Positions 1 to 9,300 of a DNA stretch of 64,000 nt are shown here, one piece after another; the stretch's first letter is position 1, and every line of letters begins with the position of its first letter. The notes beneath the pieces are model-generated. The model searched no databases. It was given only the letters and a program-made list of their open reading frames with translations, and had not been told where the DNA came from. The position numbers and the translations under genes were made by a program. The stretch is from UBA1757 sp963617485 (lineage in GTDB: Bacteria; Bacteroidota; Bacteroidia; Bacteroidales; UBA1402), in contig CAVEPA010000006.1 of NCBI GenBank assembly GCA_963617485.1, forward strand, positions 1 through 64,000, written 5' to 3'.

Positions 1-232
1 TCCAGTTGGGAACAATGTCGCTGGTAGCGTCCAGGAACAAAGCTGCAATCTGGTTCAACACCTGGCCCTTGAAAGGAATGCCTTTAGGCAGGATGACATC
101 GAAAGCCGAGATGCGGTCGGTAGCGACCATAACCATCAAATCGTCGTTGATGTTGTAGACATCGCGCACTTTGCCGTGATACACTGACTTTTGTCCTTCG
201 AATGAGAATTCGGTTTTGGTGACTGCTTTCAT
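1..232 (-). CDS. purC: SAICAR synthase, N-terminal part (cut by window edge)
   Basis: Phosphoribosylaminoimidazole-succinocarboxamide synthase of purine biosynthesis; it joins aspartate to CAIR using ATP. Only the first 77 codons are inside the window. The translation starts MKAVTKTEFSFEGQKSVYHG and contains GKVRDVY and ATDRISAFD, the conserved N-terminal ATP-binding signature of the PurC family. The start is the ATG at 232-230. It lies 21 bases downstream of the phoH stop on the same strand, so the two are probably co-transcribed. Family assignment is firm; the catalytic remainder is not visible. Confidence 0.95.
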   Translation of the reverse strand, partial: MKAVTKTEFSFEGQKSVYHGKVRDVYNINDDLMVMVATDRISAFDVILPKGIPFKGQVLNQIAALFLDATSDIVPNW

Positions 233-253
233 AATGATGATATGTTTGATTTG

Positions 254-1198
254 TTATTCTTCTTGTCCTTTGGCGGCATCGTAAGCCTCAACGATGCGCT
301 GCACCAGCTTGTGACGCACGATGTCGCGCTTGTCGAAAGAAATTTGGCTGATACCCTTGATGTCGCGCAGAATGTTCATGGCCTGCACCAGGCCCGAGCG
401 GGTGGTGGAAGGAAGGTCTATCTGCGTGAGGTCGCCCGTGATAATCATTTTGGTGTTCATGCCCATGCGCGTTAGGAACATCTTCAGCTGCGCGGTGGTG
501 GTGTTTTGGGCTTCGTCCAGAATAACCACAGCATCGCTCAAGGTGCGGCCGCGCATAAAGGCCAGCGGTGCAATCTGTATCTGGCGGTTGTCCATATATT
601 CACGCAGCTTGGCGCCTGGAATCATATCTTCCAGCGCATCGTAGAGCGGTTGCAAGTAAGGGTCGATCTTGTCCTTCATATCGCCGGGCAGGAAACCGAG
701 CTTTTCTCCAGCCTCGACAGCGGGACGGCTCAAGATAATCTTCTTGACCTCCTTGTTCTTGAACGCACGCACCGCCAGCGCGATGGCCGTATAGGTCTTG
801 CCCGTGCCGGCCGGACCGGTGGCAAACAACAGGTCGTTGTCGTTGTAGGCCTTGACCAGACGCTGCTGGTTTACCGTCTTGGCCAGAATAGGCTTGCCCG
901 ACAGCCCGAAAAGTACCAGGTTGTCCTGCTTAACTTCGACAGGCTTCTTGCCTTGTACGATATCGGTGATATTGCTTTCGCTCAGCTGGTTGAACTCGTT
1001 GGCATACACCTGCATGGCCTTGATGGCCTCCTCGAAACGTCTCATCTCGTCTTCCTCGCCCAAGAACTTGATCATATTGCCCCGGGCGATGATTCTGAGC
1101 TTGGGGAACAAGGTTTTGAGCAGCTGGATATGACTGTTGTTGACCCCACAGAACAAGACGGGATCCACTTCGTCAATGATGAAAAGACGTTCTATCAT
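254..1198 (-). CDS. phoH: PhoH family ATPase
   Basis: PhoH-like P-loop ATPase of 314 aa, a usual length for the family, cytoplasmic, with a role in RNA metabolism that is still poorly defined. A Walker A motif GPAGTGKT sits at residues 128-135 and a Walker B VVILDEAQ at 224-231. The N-terminal ~110 residues form the small domain typical of YbeZ-type PhoH proteins. It is the first gene of a phoH-purC unit and is transcribed away from truA; a TACTTTTG box lies about 44 bases upstream of the start. The family call is secure; the cellular role is inferred from homology only. Confidence 0.95.
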   Translation of the reverse strand: MIERLFIIDEVDPVLFCGVNNSHIQLLKTLFPKLRIIARGNMIKFLGEEDEMRRFEEAIKAMQVYANEFNQLSESNITDIVQGKKPVEVKQDNLVLFGLSGKPILAKTVNQQRLVKAYNDNDLLFATGPAGTGKTYTAIALAVRAFKNKEVKKIILSRPAVEAGEKLGFLPGDMKDKIDPYLQPLYDALEDMIPGAKLREYMDNRQIQIAPLAFMRGRTLSDAVVILDEAQNTTTAQLKMFLTRMGMNTKMIITGDLTQIDLPSTTRSGLVQAMNILRDIKGISQISFDKRDIVRHKLVQRIVEAYDAAKGQEE

Positions 1199-1241
1199 AA
1201 GGGCTTAGATACTATGCCTGACAAGGGTGCTTACCAAAACG

Positions 1242-1249
1242 CAAAAGTA
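1242..1249 (-). promoter_or_regulatory. -7 promoter element for phoH-purC
   Basis: The minus strand reads TACTTTTG, an exact match to the Bacteroidetes -7 consensus TAnnTTTG. It lies 44 bases before the phoH start in a 98-base divergent intergenic region. No clear TTTG -33 element was seen at the expected distance. Confidence 0.6.
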
Positions 1250-1262
1250 CAATTAAAATCCT

Positions 1263-1270
1263 TAACTTTG
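1263..1270 (+). promoter_or_regulatory. -7 promoter element for truA
   Basis: TAACTTTG matches TAnnTTTG and ends 26 bases before the truA ATG. It is divergent from, and only 13 bases away from, the phoH -7 box, so the two promoters are nearly back to back. Confidence 0.6.
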
Positions 1271-1296
1271 CAGCCGAATTCAGACAATCTTACAGC

Positions 1297-2046
1297 ATGC
1301 CTCGCTATTTTCTCGATTTCTCCTACGACGGCGGTGCCTATCACGGTTGGCAAATACAACCCAACAACATGACGGTGCAGCAGCTTATGACAGAGCGCCT
1401 TGCCTTGGTCTTCGGCCCGGGCTTTGCCCTGACGGGAGCGGGACGGACCGATGCTGGGGTGCATGCTTCGCAGATGGTAGCCCATTTCGATGTGGAACGG
1501 CCCATTGCCGACATCACATCCATGATGGCCAAGATGAATTCCCTTTTTCCCGACGACATTGCGGTGCGCGAGCTTTACCAAGTGCGCCCCGATGCTCATG
1601 CGCGTTTCGATGCCTTGTCGCGTCGGTATCAGTATCATTTCTGTCTGAAAAAGAATCCCTATAAACGACAGTACAGTGCCCGTCTGTATTCCCTTCCCGA
1701 TGTGGAGGCCATGAACCGGGCCGCCGCCCTGCTGTTCGAGTACAGTGATTTCAGCAGCTTCAGCAAAGTGCATACCGATGTCAAGACCAACAATTGCCGC
1801 ATTATGGAAGCACAGTGGCAACAGACCGGCGACGAATTGATATTCAGCATCAAGGCCGACCGTTTTCTGCGCAATATGGTACGCGCCATTGTGGGTACCA
1901 TGCTCGAAGTGGGCCGTCATAAGATGAGTCTTGAAGATTTTCGCGCCGTCATCGAAAAAAAAGACCGTTGTGCTGCCGGGACTTCCGCGCCGCCCCAAGG
2001 CCTGTTCCTGGTGGCCGTAGACTATCCCGATGATATCAGAGTGTAA
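1297..2046 (+). CDS. truA: tRNA pseudouridine(38-40) synthase TruA
   Basis: Cytoplasmic enzyme isomerising uridines 38-40 of the tRNA anticodon arm; 249 aa, the normal length. The catalytic motif GRTDAGVHA is at residues 49-57 with the nucleophilic aspartate at 52. The opening YFLDFSYDGGAYHGWQ and the later RFLRNMVRAIVG are also characteristic. The ATG at 1297 follows a -7 box closely. The downstream DMT exporter begins 12 bases after the stop, so the two probably share a transcript. Confidence 0.97.
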   Translation: MPRYFLDFSYDGGAYHGWQIQPNNMTVQQLMTERLALVFGPGFALTGAGRTDAGVHASQMVAHFDVERPIADITSMMAKMNSLFPDDIAVRELYQVRPDAHARFDALSRRYQYHFCLKKNPYKRQYSARLYSLPDVEAMNRAAALLFEYSDFSSFSKVHTDVKTNNCRIMEAQWQQTGDELIFSIKADRFLRNMVRAIVGTMLEVGRHKMSLEDFRAVIEKKDRCAAGTSAPPQGLFLVAVDYPDDIRV

Positions 2047-2058
2047 AGAAGAAAAATT

Positions 2059-2985
2059 ATGTGGTTGCTGTGTACGGTGGCTTCTGCCCTGTTTTTGGGC
2101 GGTTATGAGGTGTTCAAGAAAATGTCGGTGCGTAACAATTCCGTGCTGACGGTGCTTTTCCTGACTTGTATCTGTTGTACGCTGGTGTTTCTGCCGGCCT
2201 TTGTTTTATCGCGACTCTGCCCCGAAATGATGGCGGGTTCGCTCCTGTATGTGGGTCAGTTGCATGGCACCGAGCATCTGTATGTGCTGCTCAAATCGTG
2301 TATCGTGCTGCTTTCCTGGACGCTGGCCTATTACGCCATCAAAGGTCTGCCCATCACCATAGCCGCGCCCATCAAGGCAACGCAGCCCATGTTTGTTCTT
2401 CTGGGTGCCTTCATCGTGTTCGGCGAAAGGATGAACGTCTGGCAATGGGCGGGTGCCATTATCGCGCTTACCTGTCTGGTGTTCTATTCGCGGGTGGGTG
2501 AGAAGGAAGGCATCTCCTTCGTACACAACAAATGGATTTGGTGCCTGATTGCCGCCATTCTCACCGGTGCAATCAGTGGCCTCTACGACAAATACATGAT
2601 GCGCCGCTTCGACCGTATGGCCGTGCAGTTCTGGTACACAGCCTACCAGATTTTCCTGATGATTCCCATCATGCTGGTGTATATGCACAACGAGCGCAAG
2701 CACACGCCTTCCGGCGATGGCATTGCCTGTCTGGGCGGTTTCAAATGGCGTTGGAGCATCGTGTTGCTCTCGCTCTTTCTCTGTGCTTCCGACTTTCTGT
2801 ACTTCTATGCCCTGAGCATTCCCGATTCGCTTATTTCGGTAGTGTCGCCCATTCGCCGTTCGGGCGTGATTGTACCCTTCCTGGCCGGTGCCATCTTCCT
2901 TAAAGAAAAGAATATCAAGGAAAAAGCCCTCTTGCTGCTCGGAGTCCTTATCGGCATACTCTGCCTCTATTTCGGCTCTCTATGA
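2059..2985 (+). CDS. EamA/DMT-superfamily transporter
   Basis: Integral inner-membrane protein of 308 aa with about ten hydrophobic segments and the two-repeat EamA layout (first repeat ending near GAFIVFGERMNVWQWAG, second near FLAGAIFLKEKNIKEKA). Such proteins export or exchange small metabolites; the substrate cannot be told from sequence. The purine-rich AAGAAGAAAA just before the ATG may act as a ribosome site. Its last 19 bases overlap the 3' end of the convergent AraC-type gene. Confidence 0.88.
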   Translation: MWLLCTVASALFLGGYEVFKKMSVRNNSVLTVLFLTCICCTLVFLPAFVLSRLCPEMMAGSLLYVGQLHGTEHLYVLLKSCIVLLSWTLAYYAIKGLPITIAAPIKATQPMFVLLGAFIVFGERMNVWQWAGAIIALTCLVFYSRVGEKEGISFVHNKWIWCLIAAILTGAISGLYDKYMMRRFDRMAVQFWYTAYQIFLMIPIMLVYMHNERKHTPSGDGIACLGGFKWRWSIVLLSLFLCASDFLYFYALSIPDSLISVVSPIRRSGVIVPFLAGAIFLKEKNIKEKALLLLGVLIGILCLYFGSL

Positions 2986-4025
2986 AGCTTGCGATAGGAT
3001 GAGGGCGTGATGCCGCAAGTGTCGGTGAAGTAGCGACGGAAACTGCTGATGGAGTTGAATCCCGATTTTTCGGCCACACTCTCAAGAGGCAAAGTCGTGG
3101 AGGCAAGCAGTTCTTTCGATTTTTCCACGCGCCATCCGTTCACATACTCATAAAAATTGGTGTGCATCTCGTAGTTGAGAAAATGAGAGGCATACGTCCT
3201 GTTGGTGCCCAATGCTTTGGCCAAATCGCCTATGGTAAGCTTCGGGTCGAGGTAAATCTCCTTGTCACGGAAAAGCCGTTCCAGATCAGCCGCAAAACCC
3301 TGGTCTTTTGAGGATAGCGCCTTGCTTTTGTCTTCGGAACTCAGCTTCTTGAGCGCATCCAGCATATCGTCCTGACGATAAGAAAAATAACAGATAAGGC
3401 CGAAAAGCACCATCATGCCTACATTATACAGCGCCACCGCGTAGGGAACGCCGCTGAGCGAGGCCCAAACCCAAATGCTGATGATGGCTGCATAACAATA
3501 GAGAATGTATTTGAGCCAGTAGAGCGACAAACCATCGTCCGAGAAATTGTTTTTCAGCAACTGGTTATAGCGCCGCGTGGCGATGGAGCCGTACACGATG
3601 ATGCCAATGGAGTAGAGTATGCTGAAAATCATCATAAACCGATAGATGCGCTCGTCGTTCAGCGTCCAGTAGCTGACGAAGCCCGCACCGTAAACCAGCG
3701 CATTTGCTGCCAGCAGCCCGGCAATTTTTCTTTCTGGCTCTACCATACGGCGAACAAGCAGCAGCGCCGCCGGTATGACGGTCATTTCCAGTATGTCGGT
3801 AAGGGGTGAGGTCAGAAGGGGAAAACCATCCCTGTGTTGGATGAAAAGGAAATACACGAGTTCAAAGGCGCTGATGGCAAGCAGATACGCCATAAAGACA
3901 AATACGGCCTTCTGAAGGCTGTGCGTCCTTCCCTTGAAATACATGAAGCCCGTACAGATTATCTGTGCCGAGAAAAGCATCCCAAAGCTGAAATCGCAGA
4001 GATATTCAGATATCGTTTGTGTCAT
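2967..4025 (-). CDS. AraC-family regulator with N-terminal membrane domain
   Basis: Transcriptional regulator of about 352 aa. The first ~230 residues contain six or seven hydrophobic helices; the last ~100 residues form an AraC/XylS DNA-binding domain with two helix-turn-helix units (LTIGDLAKALGTNRTYAS and SVAEKSGFNSISSFRRYF). The frame stays open to 4109, but the upstream codon there is TTG; the ATG at 4025-4023 is preferred because a TATCTTTG -7 box lies 46 bases before it. The layout suggests a membrane sensor that binds DNA directly. Target genes are unknown; the divergent surface-protein region starting at 4228 is a reasonable guess. Confidence 0.85.
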   Translation of the reverse strand: MTQTISEYLCDFSFGMLFSAQIICTGFMYFKGRTHSLQKAVFVFMAYLLAISAFELVYFLFIQHRDGFPLLTSPLTDILEMTVIPAALLLVRRMVEPERKIAGLLAANALVYGAGFVSYWTLNDERIYRFMMIFSILYSIGIIVYGSIATRRYNQLLKNNFSDDGLSLYWLKYILYCYAAIISIWVWASLSGVPYAVALYNVGMMVLFGLICYFSYRQDDMLDALKKLSSEDKSKALSSKDQGFAADLERLFRDKEIYLDPKLTIGDLAKALGTNRTYASHFLNYEMHTNFYEYVNGWRVEKSKELLASTTLPLESVAEKSGFNSISSFRRYFTDTCGITPSSYRKLHREPK

Positions 4026-4070
4026 AGTGAAACTCGCAAAAAGCAGAACATAAAATTCGTAAAAGCGGAG

Positions 4071-4078
4071 CAAAGATA
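4071..4078 (-). promoter_or_regulatory. -7 promoter element for the AraC-type gene
   Basis: The minus strand reads TATCTTTG, an exact TAnnTTTG match. It supports translation from the ATG at 4025 rather than the longer frame. Confidence 0.55.
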
Positions 4079-4172
4079 GCGAATTGCGTCCGAGAGAAGC
4101 TTGTGTCAATCTGTAAAAAATCTCTCAATGAGTACATAATTTCATCGGAAAAGTATAATTGTTGCGCTGAAG

Positions 4173-4203
4173 TTGTGAGGTTATGCGCCAAATTTTAATT
4201 TTG
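4173..4203 (+). promoter_or_regulatory. Promoter for the BACON-LRR lipoprotein
   Basis: TAATTTTG at 4196-4203 matches the -7 consensus; GTTG at 4172-4175 gives a partial -33 element (TTG) with 20 bases between. The ATG follows 24 bases downstream. Confidence 0.6.
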
Positions 4204-4227
4204 TAAAAATCATTAACATTTGCCACT

Positions 4228-6354
4228 ATGAACGCAACCCGAGCCTTTACGCTACTAGCAGCCCTTGCTTTGTTTTTTGCCGCTTGTCAGCCGGAAGATT
4301 TTCCTACAAACGTCAAGCCGGAACCTACCCCAACGCCTTCCGGCAAAACCTGGTCTGTGTCCGGCAGCGTGCAGAAAGGCCCCTTTACGCAAGGAACGTC
4401 TATTACCATACAAGCACTGGACTCGCTGCTCAACCCTACGGGCAGCCAGTACCAGACCAAGACCACGGACGATGCCGGTAGTTTCGAAATCGCCAGCCAG
4501 ATAGAAAGCCGTTATGTGGAGATTATCGCCATGGGCTATTACTTCAACGAGATTGACGGCAAAGTATCATCTTCTACCATTACGCTACGCTCCATCTCGG
4601 ATCTTGCAGAAGAAGGAAAGACCAACGTCAACTTGCTCACCACACTGGAGTCTGACCGGGTGCGTGCACTCGTCAAAACCGGCAAGAGCATCGCCGAGGC
4701 TAGAATCCAAGCGGAGAATGAGATTTTTGGCATACTGAACCTGCCTCTCAACGCTTCCTCCCTGGCCAATTTCGACAAGATGGACATTACCGGGGCTGCG
4801 GTTGCCGATGCTATATTGCTTGCCGTTTCGGCCTCACTGCAGGCGGGAAGAACGGTGGGTGAACTATCGGAACTCCTCAGCAAGATAGCTTCGGACATCG
4901 CTTCTTCGGGGAAACTTATAACGACCAATCTGCGGGACAAGATTACCGAAGGTTGCATGAAGGTTAACGCCGACAAGGTACGCGAGAATCTGAAGAAGCG
5001 TTACGCCGATTTGGGCAAGAGCGATTTCACCATCCCGCCTTTTGAGGATTATCTCGATGTGAACGGCAACGGTGTCATCGACCGCGAAGACAGCTGGATT
5101 ATTCTGGGGCAGAACGATTTCGTCATTTCCGACAAGGGCGGCTCTTTCGAAGTGGCACTTCAACATAACAAGGCTATCGAGGTTATCGTGGAAGAAACTT
5201 GGGTCCGCAAGGTTGATACCAAGGCTTATTTGGAAGACGATGTGCTGCATTTCGAGGTCGACCCCAACGATAGTGTGGACGCGCGTCATGCCGTGATTTA
5301 TATCAAGGACGCTGAAAGTTCCTACAAAGAGAAAGTCACGCTTACGCAGAAGCAAAAAGATGCGCTCACGCTTGTCCGGACAAGTGTTGAGCTCGAAAAA
5401 GAGGGTGGAACTTTCGATGTGGCGTACAACCACAACGCCGATGTGAGTGTGACGATGGATGTCGACTGGATCCGCTCCGTCGCTACCAAGGCCTTTGTCA
5501 CCTCTACCACCTCGTTTGCTGCCGATGCCAATCCGCAAACTACCACCCGAACGGGACATATCACCTTCACGCTTGGCCAGCTCAGCGAAACGCTTACCGT
5601 CTATCAGAAGGGCGGGCGCACGCTGGTGCTCAGCGACAAGGAAATAAACATCGGAGCGGCGGGTGGCAATATCTCGCTGCAAGTAACAGCCAATGTGTAT
5701 TTCGACATCATCGGTCCCGATGCCGGGTGGATAGAGGCCGTCGCCGGCAGCACTACTGAGTCGATGGTTACGCACACTTATACCTACAAGGTGGCCGAGA
5801 ACCTTACCGGTTCGGACAGAACGGCTAGCATCACTTTCAAAGACACGGAGAGCGAGCTTAGCGAAACGGTTGTCATCAAGCAGGCCCAAAACGATGTGCT
5901 TTCCGGCGACAAGGCCGACTACAGAGTTTCCTTCGAGGGCGGTACGCTGGAGATACCGGTAAGCACGAACTTGAACTACACGCCTTCCATCGAGCAGGAG
6001 GGAAATTGGCTGACAATTGTTAAGACGAAGGCGGTGCGGACTGAAACCCTTGTCTTGGAAGCCGCAAAGAACGAAAGCATTTCTCCGCGAACGGCGGTTC
6101 TAAAGCTGGTGAGCGAGAAACAGACACTCTCGTTTACCATCGTTCAGGGCGCTAACGCCGAGCAGGTGACCGTCACCGTCACGACTCCGGGCACGCTCAC
6201 GCAGCAGATGTCCGAGGCGGATTTGCACAAGGTGCTGAATCTTAAGATAGTCGGCACGCTCAATGACACTGACTTGGCTGTGCTCGAAGGCGGCACCTGG
6301 GTAGGGCAGGGCGTATATGTCGGCAGCGATCCGGCACACTTCGAATGCGACTGA
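4228..6354 (+). CDS. BACON-domain lipoprotein, ends at an in-frame TGA
   Basis: Exported lipoprotein of 708 aa. The signal peptide ends in a lipobox with Cys20 (LFFAAC) followed by a Pro/Thr-rich linker. Residues ~45-270 form an uncharacterised N-terminal module; DVNGNGVIDRED near residue 275 is an EF-hand/dockerin-like calcium loop. About four BACON-type beta repeats follow, with motifs such as GGSFEVALQHNKAIEV, GGTFDVAYNHNADVSV and GGTLEIPVSTNLNYTP. The last ~50 residues (LNLKIVGTLNDTDLAVLEGG) look like the N-cap of a BspA leucine-rich-repeat domain. The reading frame continues past the TGA at 6352-6354 directly into an LRR protein, so this is probably the N-terminal half of one ~1,720-aa protein. 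Surface adhesion or glycan binding is inferred. Confidence 0.85.
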   Translation: MNATRAFTLLAALALFFAACQPEDFPTNVKPEPTPTPSGKTWSVSGSVQKGPFTQGTSITIQALDSLLNPTGSQYQTKTTDDAGSFEIASQIESRYVEIIAMGYYFNEIDGKVSSSTITLRSISDLAEEGKTNVNLLTTLESDRVRALVKTGKSIAEARIQAENEIFGILNLPLNASSLANFDKMDITGAAVADAILLAVSASLQAGRTVGELSELLSKIASDIASSGKLITTNLRDKITEGCMKVNADKVRENLKKRYADLGKSDFTIPPFEDYLDVNGNGVIDREDSWIILGQNDFVISDKGGSFEVALQHNKAIEVIVEETWVRKVDTKAYLEDDVLHFEVDPNDSVDARHAVIYIKDAESSYKEKVTLTQKQKDALTLVRTSVELEKEGGTFDVAYNHNADVSVTMDVDWIRSVATKAFVTSTTSFAADANPQTTTRTGHITFTLGQLSETLTVYQKGGRTLVLSDKEINIGAAGGNISLQVTANVYFDIIGPDAGWIEAVAGSTTESMVTHTYTYKVAENLTGSDRTASITFKDTESELSETVVIKQAQNDVLSGDKADYRVSFEGGTLEIPVSTNLNYTPSIEQEGNWLTIVKTKAVRTETLVLEAAKNESISPRTAVLKLVSEKQTLSFTIVQGANAEQVTVTVTTPGTLTQQMSEADLHKVLNLKIVGTLNDTDLAVLEGGTWVGQGVYVGSDPAHFECD

Positions 6355-9300
6355 GTAGTCGAGACGCTCGACCTGTCGGAGATGAAGACCGAATCTTCGG
6401 TCATCGGGAAGAACAGGAATTTCTTCTGCTGCGTGCCTAGCCTTATGAAAGTTGTGATGCCGCTCGAAGTGGAGACCATAGAAGAGGCCTGCTTTAACAA
6501 GTGCATCAATCTCAAGGAGATAGACTGGGGGACTGGCTCGTCCGTCAGCAAAATCTGCGGAAGGCTCTATGTGAATCCTGTGATAGGTCTAAGCAACCAG
6601 GGCTATTACGGCGCATTCAAGGACTGCATCTCGCTCGAAAGCGTCACGCTGCCTGAGAGCCTTACCGACTTCCAGGCGGGGGCTTTCCTGAACTGCTCTT
6701 CTCTCAGGACCCTCATTTTCCCTGATGGCGGCCGCCTCAAGGAACTTAAGTGTGGCGTAACCCATACAAGCACGGGACTAAGCACCACCCGTTATGTGAT
6801 GGGGCATCTCTGGGGCTGCACTTCGCTTGAAACCATTGTGCTGCCGAGCAACCTGCGCGAAATAGGGGAGAACGCCTTCTTCGGCACTCCGTTCAGGAAG
6901 ATAAGCATACCGGAAACGGTGAAGTATATCAGCACCGAGTATCTTTTCGAGGGCTGCGAGCGACTGGAAGAGGTTACGCTGCCTTCGACCATCACCGAAT
7001 ATTCCAAGGGAATGTTCTCCGGCTGCGCCAAACTCAATATCATCAACGGCCCTGCCAAAATCAAGAAATACTGCGAGAAGTGCTTTGAGGGCTGTCCGTC
7101 CAAGTGGATAATTCTCGACCCCGACGCCGAATACGGAAATGGCGTATTTGCCGGGATGGATGTGGAGAGCATCACCTTCCCTGCCGGCTTCAAGACCGTG
7201 CCGATCGGAATGTTCCAGAACTGCAAGAAGCTTAAGTCGCTCTCGCTCGGCGAGGTGGAGACCATAGGCCAGAGCGCATTCAGCGGTTGCGCACTGACGG
7301 GCTTGACACTTCCTCGGAGCGTCAGACAGGTTGACTATGATGCCTTTGCTTATAATTCTGCACTTTCCAATGTCAGGATAGACGCGGAGGATATTACTTT
7401 TGACAGATCTTTCGATCATGACGAGATTTCCGCAGTGACCGTCGGCAAGGGCGTAAAGAGGATGGACGGGCCGCTTGGCGGGAAAGTCAGCGAAATCCTC
7501 TTCGAGGAGGGCAGCGTATGCGAATACTTCGCCTCTGCAAATAGCCAGAAGTCACTCAAAAGCATCATGCTGCCGCCATCGCTCAAGACTATAGGCGACG
7601 AGGCGTTCTACGACTGCACCATCACTTCCATCGACATCCCTGCGGGAGTGACCTCCATCGGGGAAATGGCATTCAACAACTGCGGCGCTCTCACATCGGT
7701 TTCTCTTCCGGACGGCCTGCAGGATATTGGAAGAAATGCCTTCGGAAGATGTAACAAACTCGAGAAAATCACCATTCCTTACACCGTGGCCGGCATAGGA
7801 AAGGAGGCATTCTATGGCTGTACCTATCTGGAGGAGGTGCATATGAAGAGCATAGACCCGCCATACATCGGCTCGAGGGTATTCGAAAACTGCAAATATC
7901 TGGAAAAGATCCAGGTGCCGGACGAAGGCCTGTCTGCCTACAAAGCCGCCTGGAGCGACTGGGCGGAGCTTATTGTGGGCGGAGAGACCGGAGGGCAGTA
8001 CAGAGGATCATCCCTGTCGGTTTCCATCGCCACGCTGGATGCAAGCGAAATAAGCTTTACGCATGCGAAACTGAACGGGAAACTCAAGCTTCCGAAATCT
8101 ATGGCTGACCTGAACATTGACGCGTGGTTCTATTACAGTGACGTTTACAAGACGGTGGAGGAACTGAAGTCGTCCGGCGACAGTTATAGAGTCGCCAGTT
8201 ATGATATCGAAGACGATGGCTCTTTTTACGGCAGCTACGGATTCGGGAGCTGTGCGACATACTGGTATGTGGCCTATGCCATAGTGGGAGGCGAGGAATA
8301 TTGGGGCGAAGTCAAGAGCTTTACCACCGGCGGCATCAGCATCGATGATCCTGCGCTGTCTTCCGATAGCAGGAGCGTCACCTTCAGCGGCTCTCTCGAC
8401 ATCCCGGAATCATCGCAGGGCCAGGCGGTGGAGACATATTTCCTTTACGGAACGACGGACAATTATTTTGCCTCTTCAGCGACCAGGATAGACGCCTCAT
8501 TCGACGGAGACAGGTTCAAGGCAACTGCAGGCAATCTTACGCCGGGCACGACATATTACTGGGCCGCTTATGCAAAGGTGGGCAGCTGGCAGTATTCCGG
8601 AAAACTGCGGTCCTTTGTGGCTATGCCTGATATGTCTGTGACCACAGGCGCCTCTGAATTGGCTTCCGGCAAGGTGAATCTGAAAGGTACGGTAAGTATG
8701 ACCTCCGACCCGTCTGCGAGTGGCATTTCGCCCAAGGTGGTGTTCTATTGTCTGTCAAGTTCCAATTATTCTATATCGGGAAGTATTTCCGACGCCGAGC
8801 TTCTGAAAATGGTCTTGGAGTATGGGGAACAGTACGAGGCGGCCTGGACATACGGGACCCCGGAAGTCTCCGTGCAGGTTCCGTTTGAAAGCGGTGCGCA
8901 GTACTGGTATGTTCTCTGCGTGAAGGTGAACGACGCGGTTGTGAGCCACGGAGAGATGAAGAGTTATACCTGTAGCTATAATTTCCCGTCAGGCGCAGTC
9001 GATCTGGGCCTTTCGGTCAAATGGGCGTCCTGCAATGCGGGAGCCGCATCTCCGGAGGATTTTGGCGACTATCTGACTTATGACGGCTTCTCTTCGGCCG
9101 AGTGCAGGCTTCCGACGGCGGAAGAATTTACCGAGCTTCTCGAAAACTGTGTATGGACCCGTACGGAGCGCAATGGCGTGACAGGCTATGTGGTGGCCGG
9201 AAGCAACCTGAATGCCATTTTCCTGCCTGCAGCCGGGATGAAGGATGTTGGCCGAGATAGGTATGTCGGCCGCTCCTGCTACTATTGGAGTTCGACGGTG

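Noticed and set aside
506..1372. 288-aa open frame opposite phoH and the truA promoter
   Set aside because: Overlaps the complete phoH gene and the divergent promoters; a shadow frame.
2967..4109. 380-aa version of the AraC-type regulator
   Set aside because: It would start at a TTG upstream of its own -7 promoter box; the ATG at 4025 fits the promoter.
6352..6372. TGA as a selenocysteine codon
   Set aside because: The hairpin is too short and lies at the wrong position for a bacterial SECIS element, and a cysteine/selenocysteine redox site makes no sense in an LRR N-cap.
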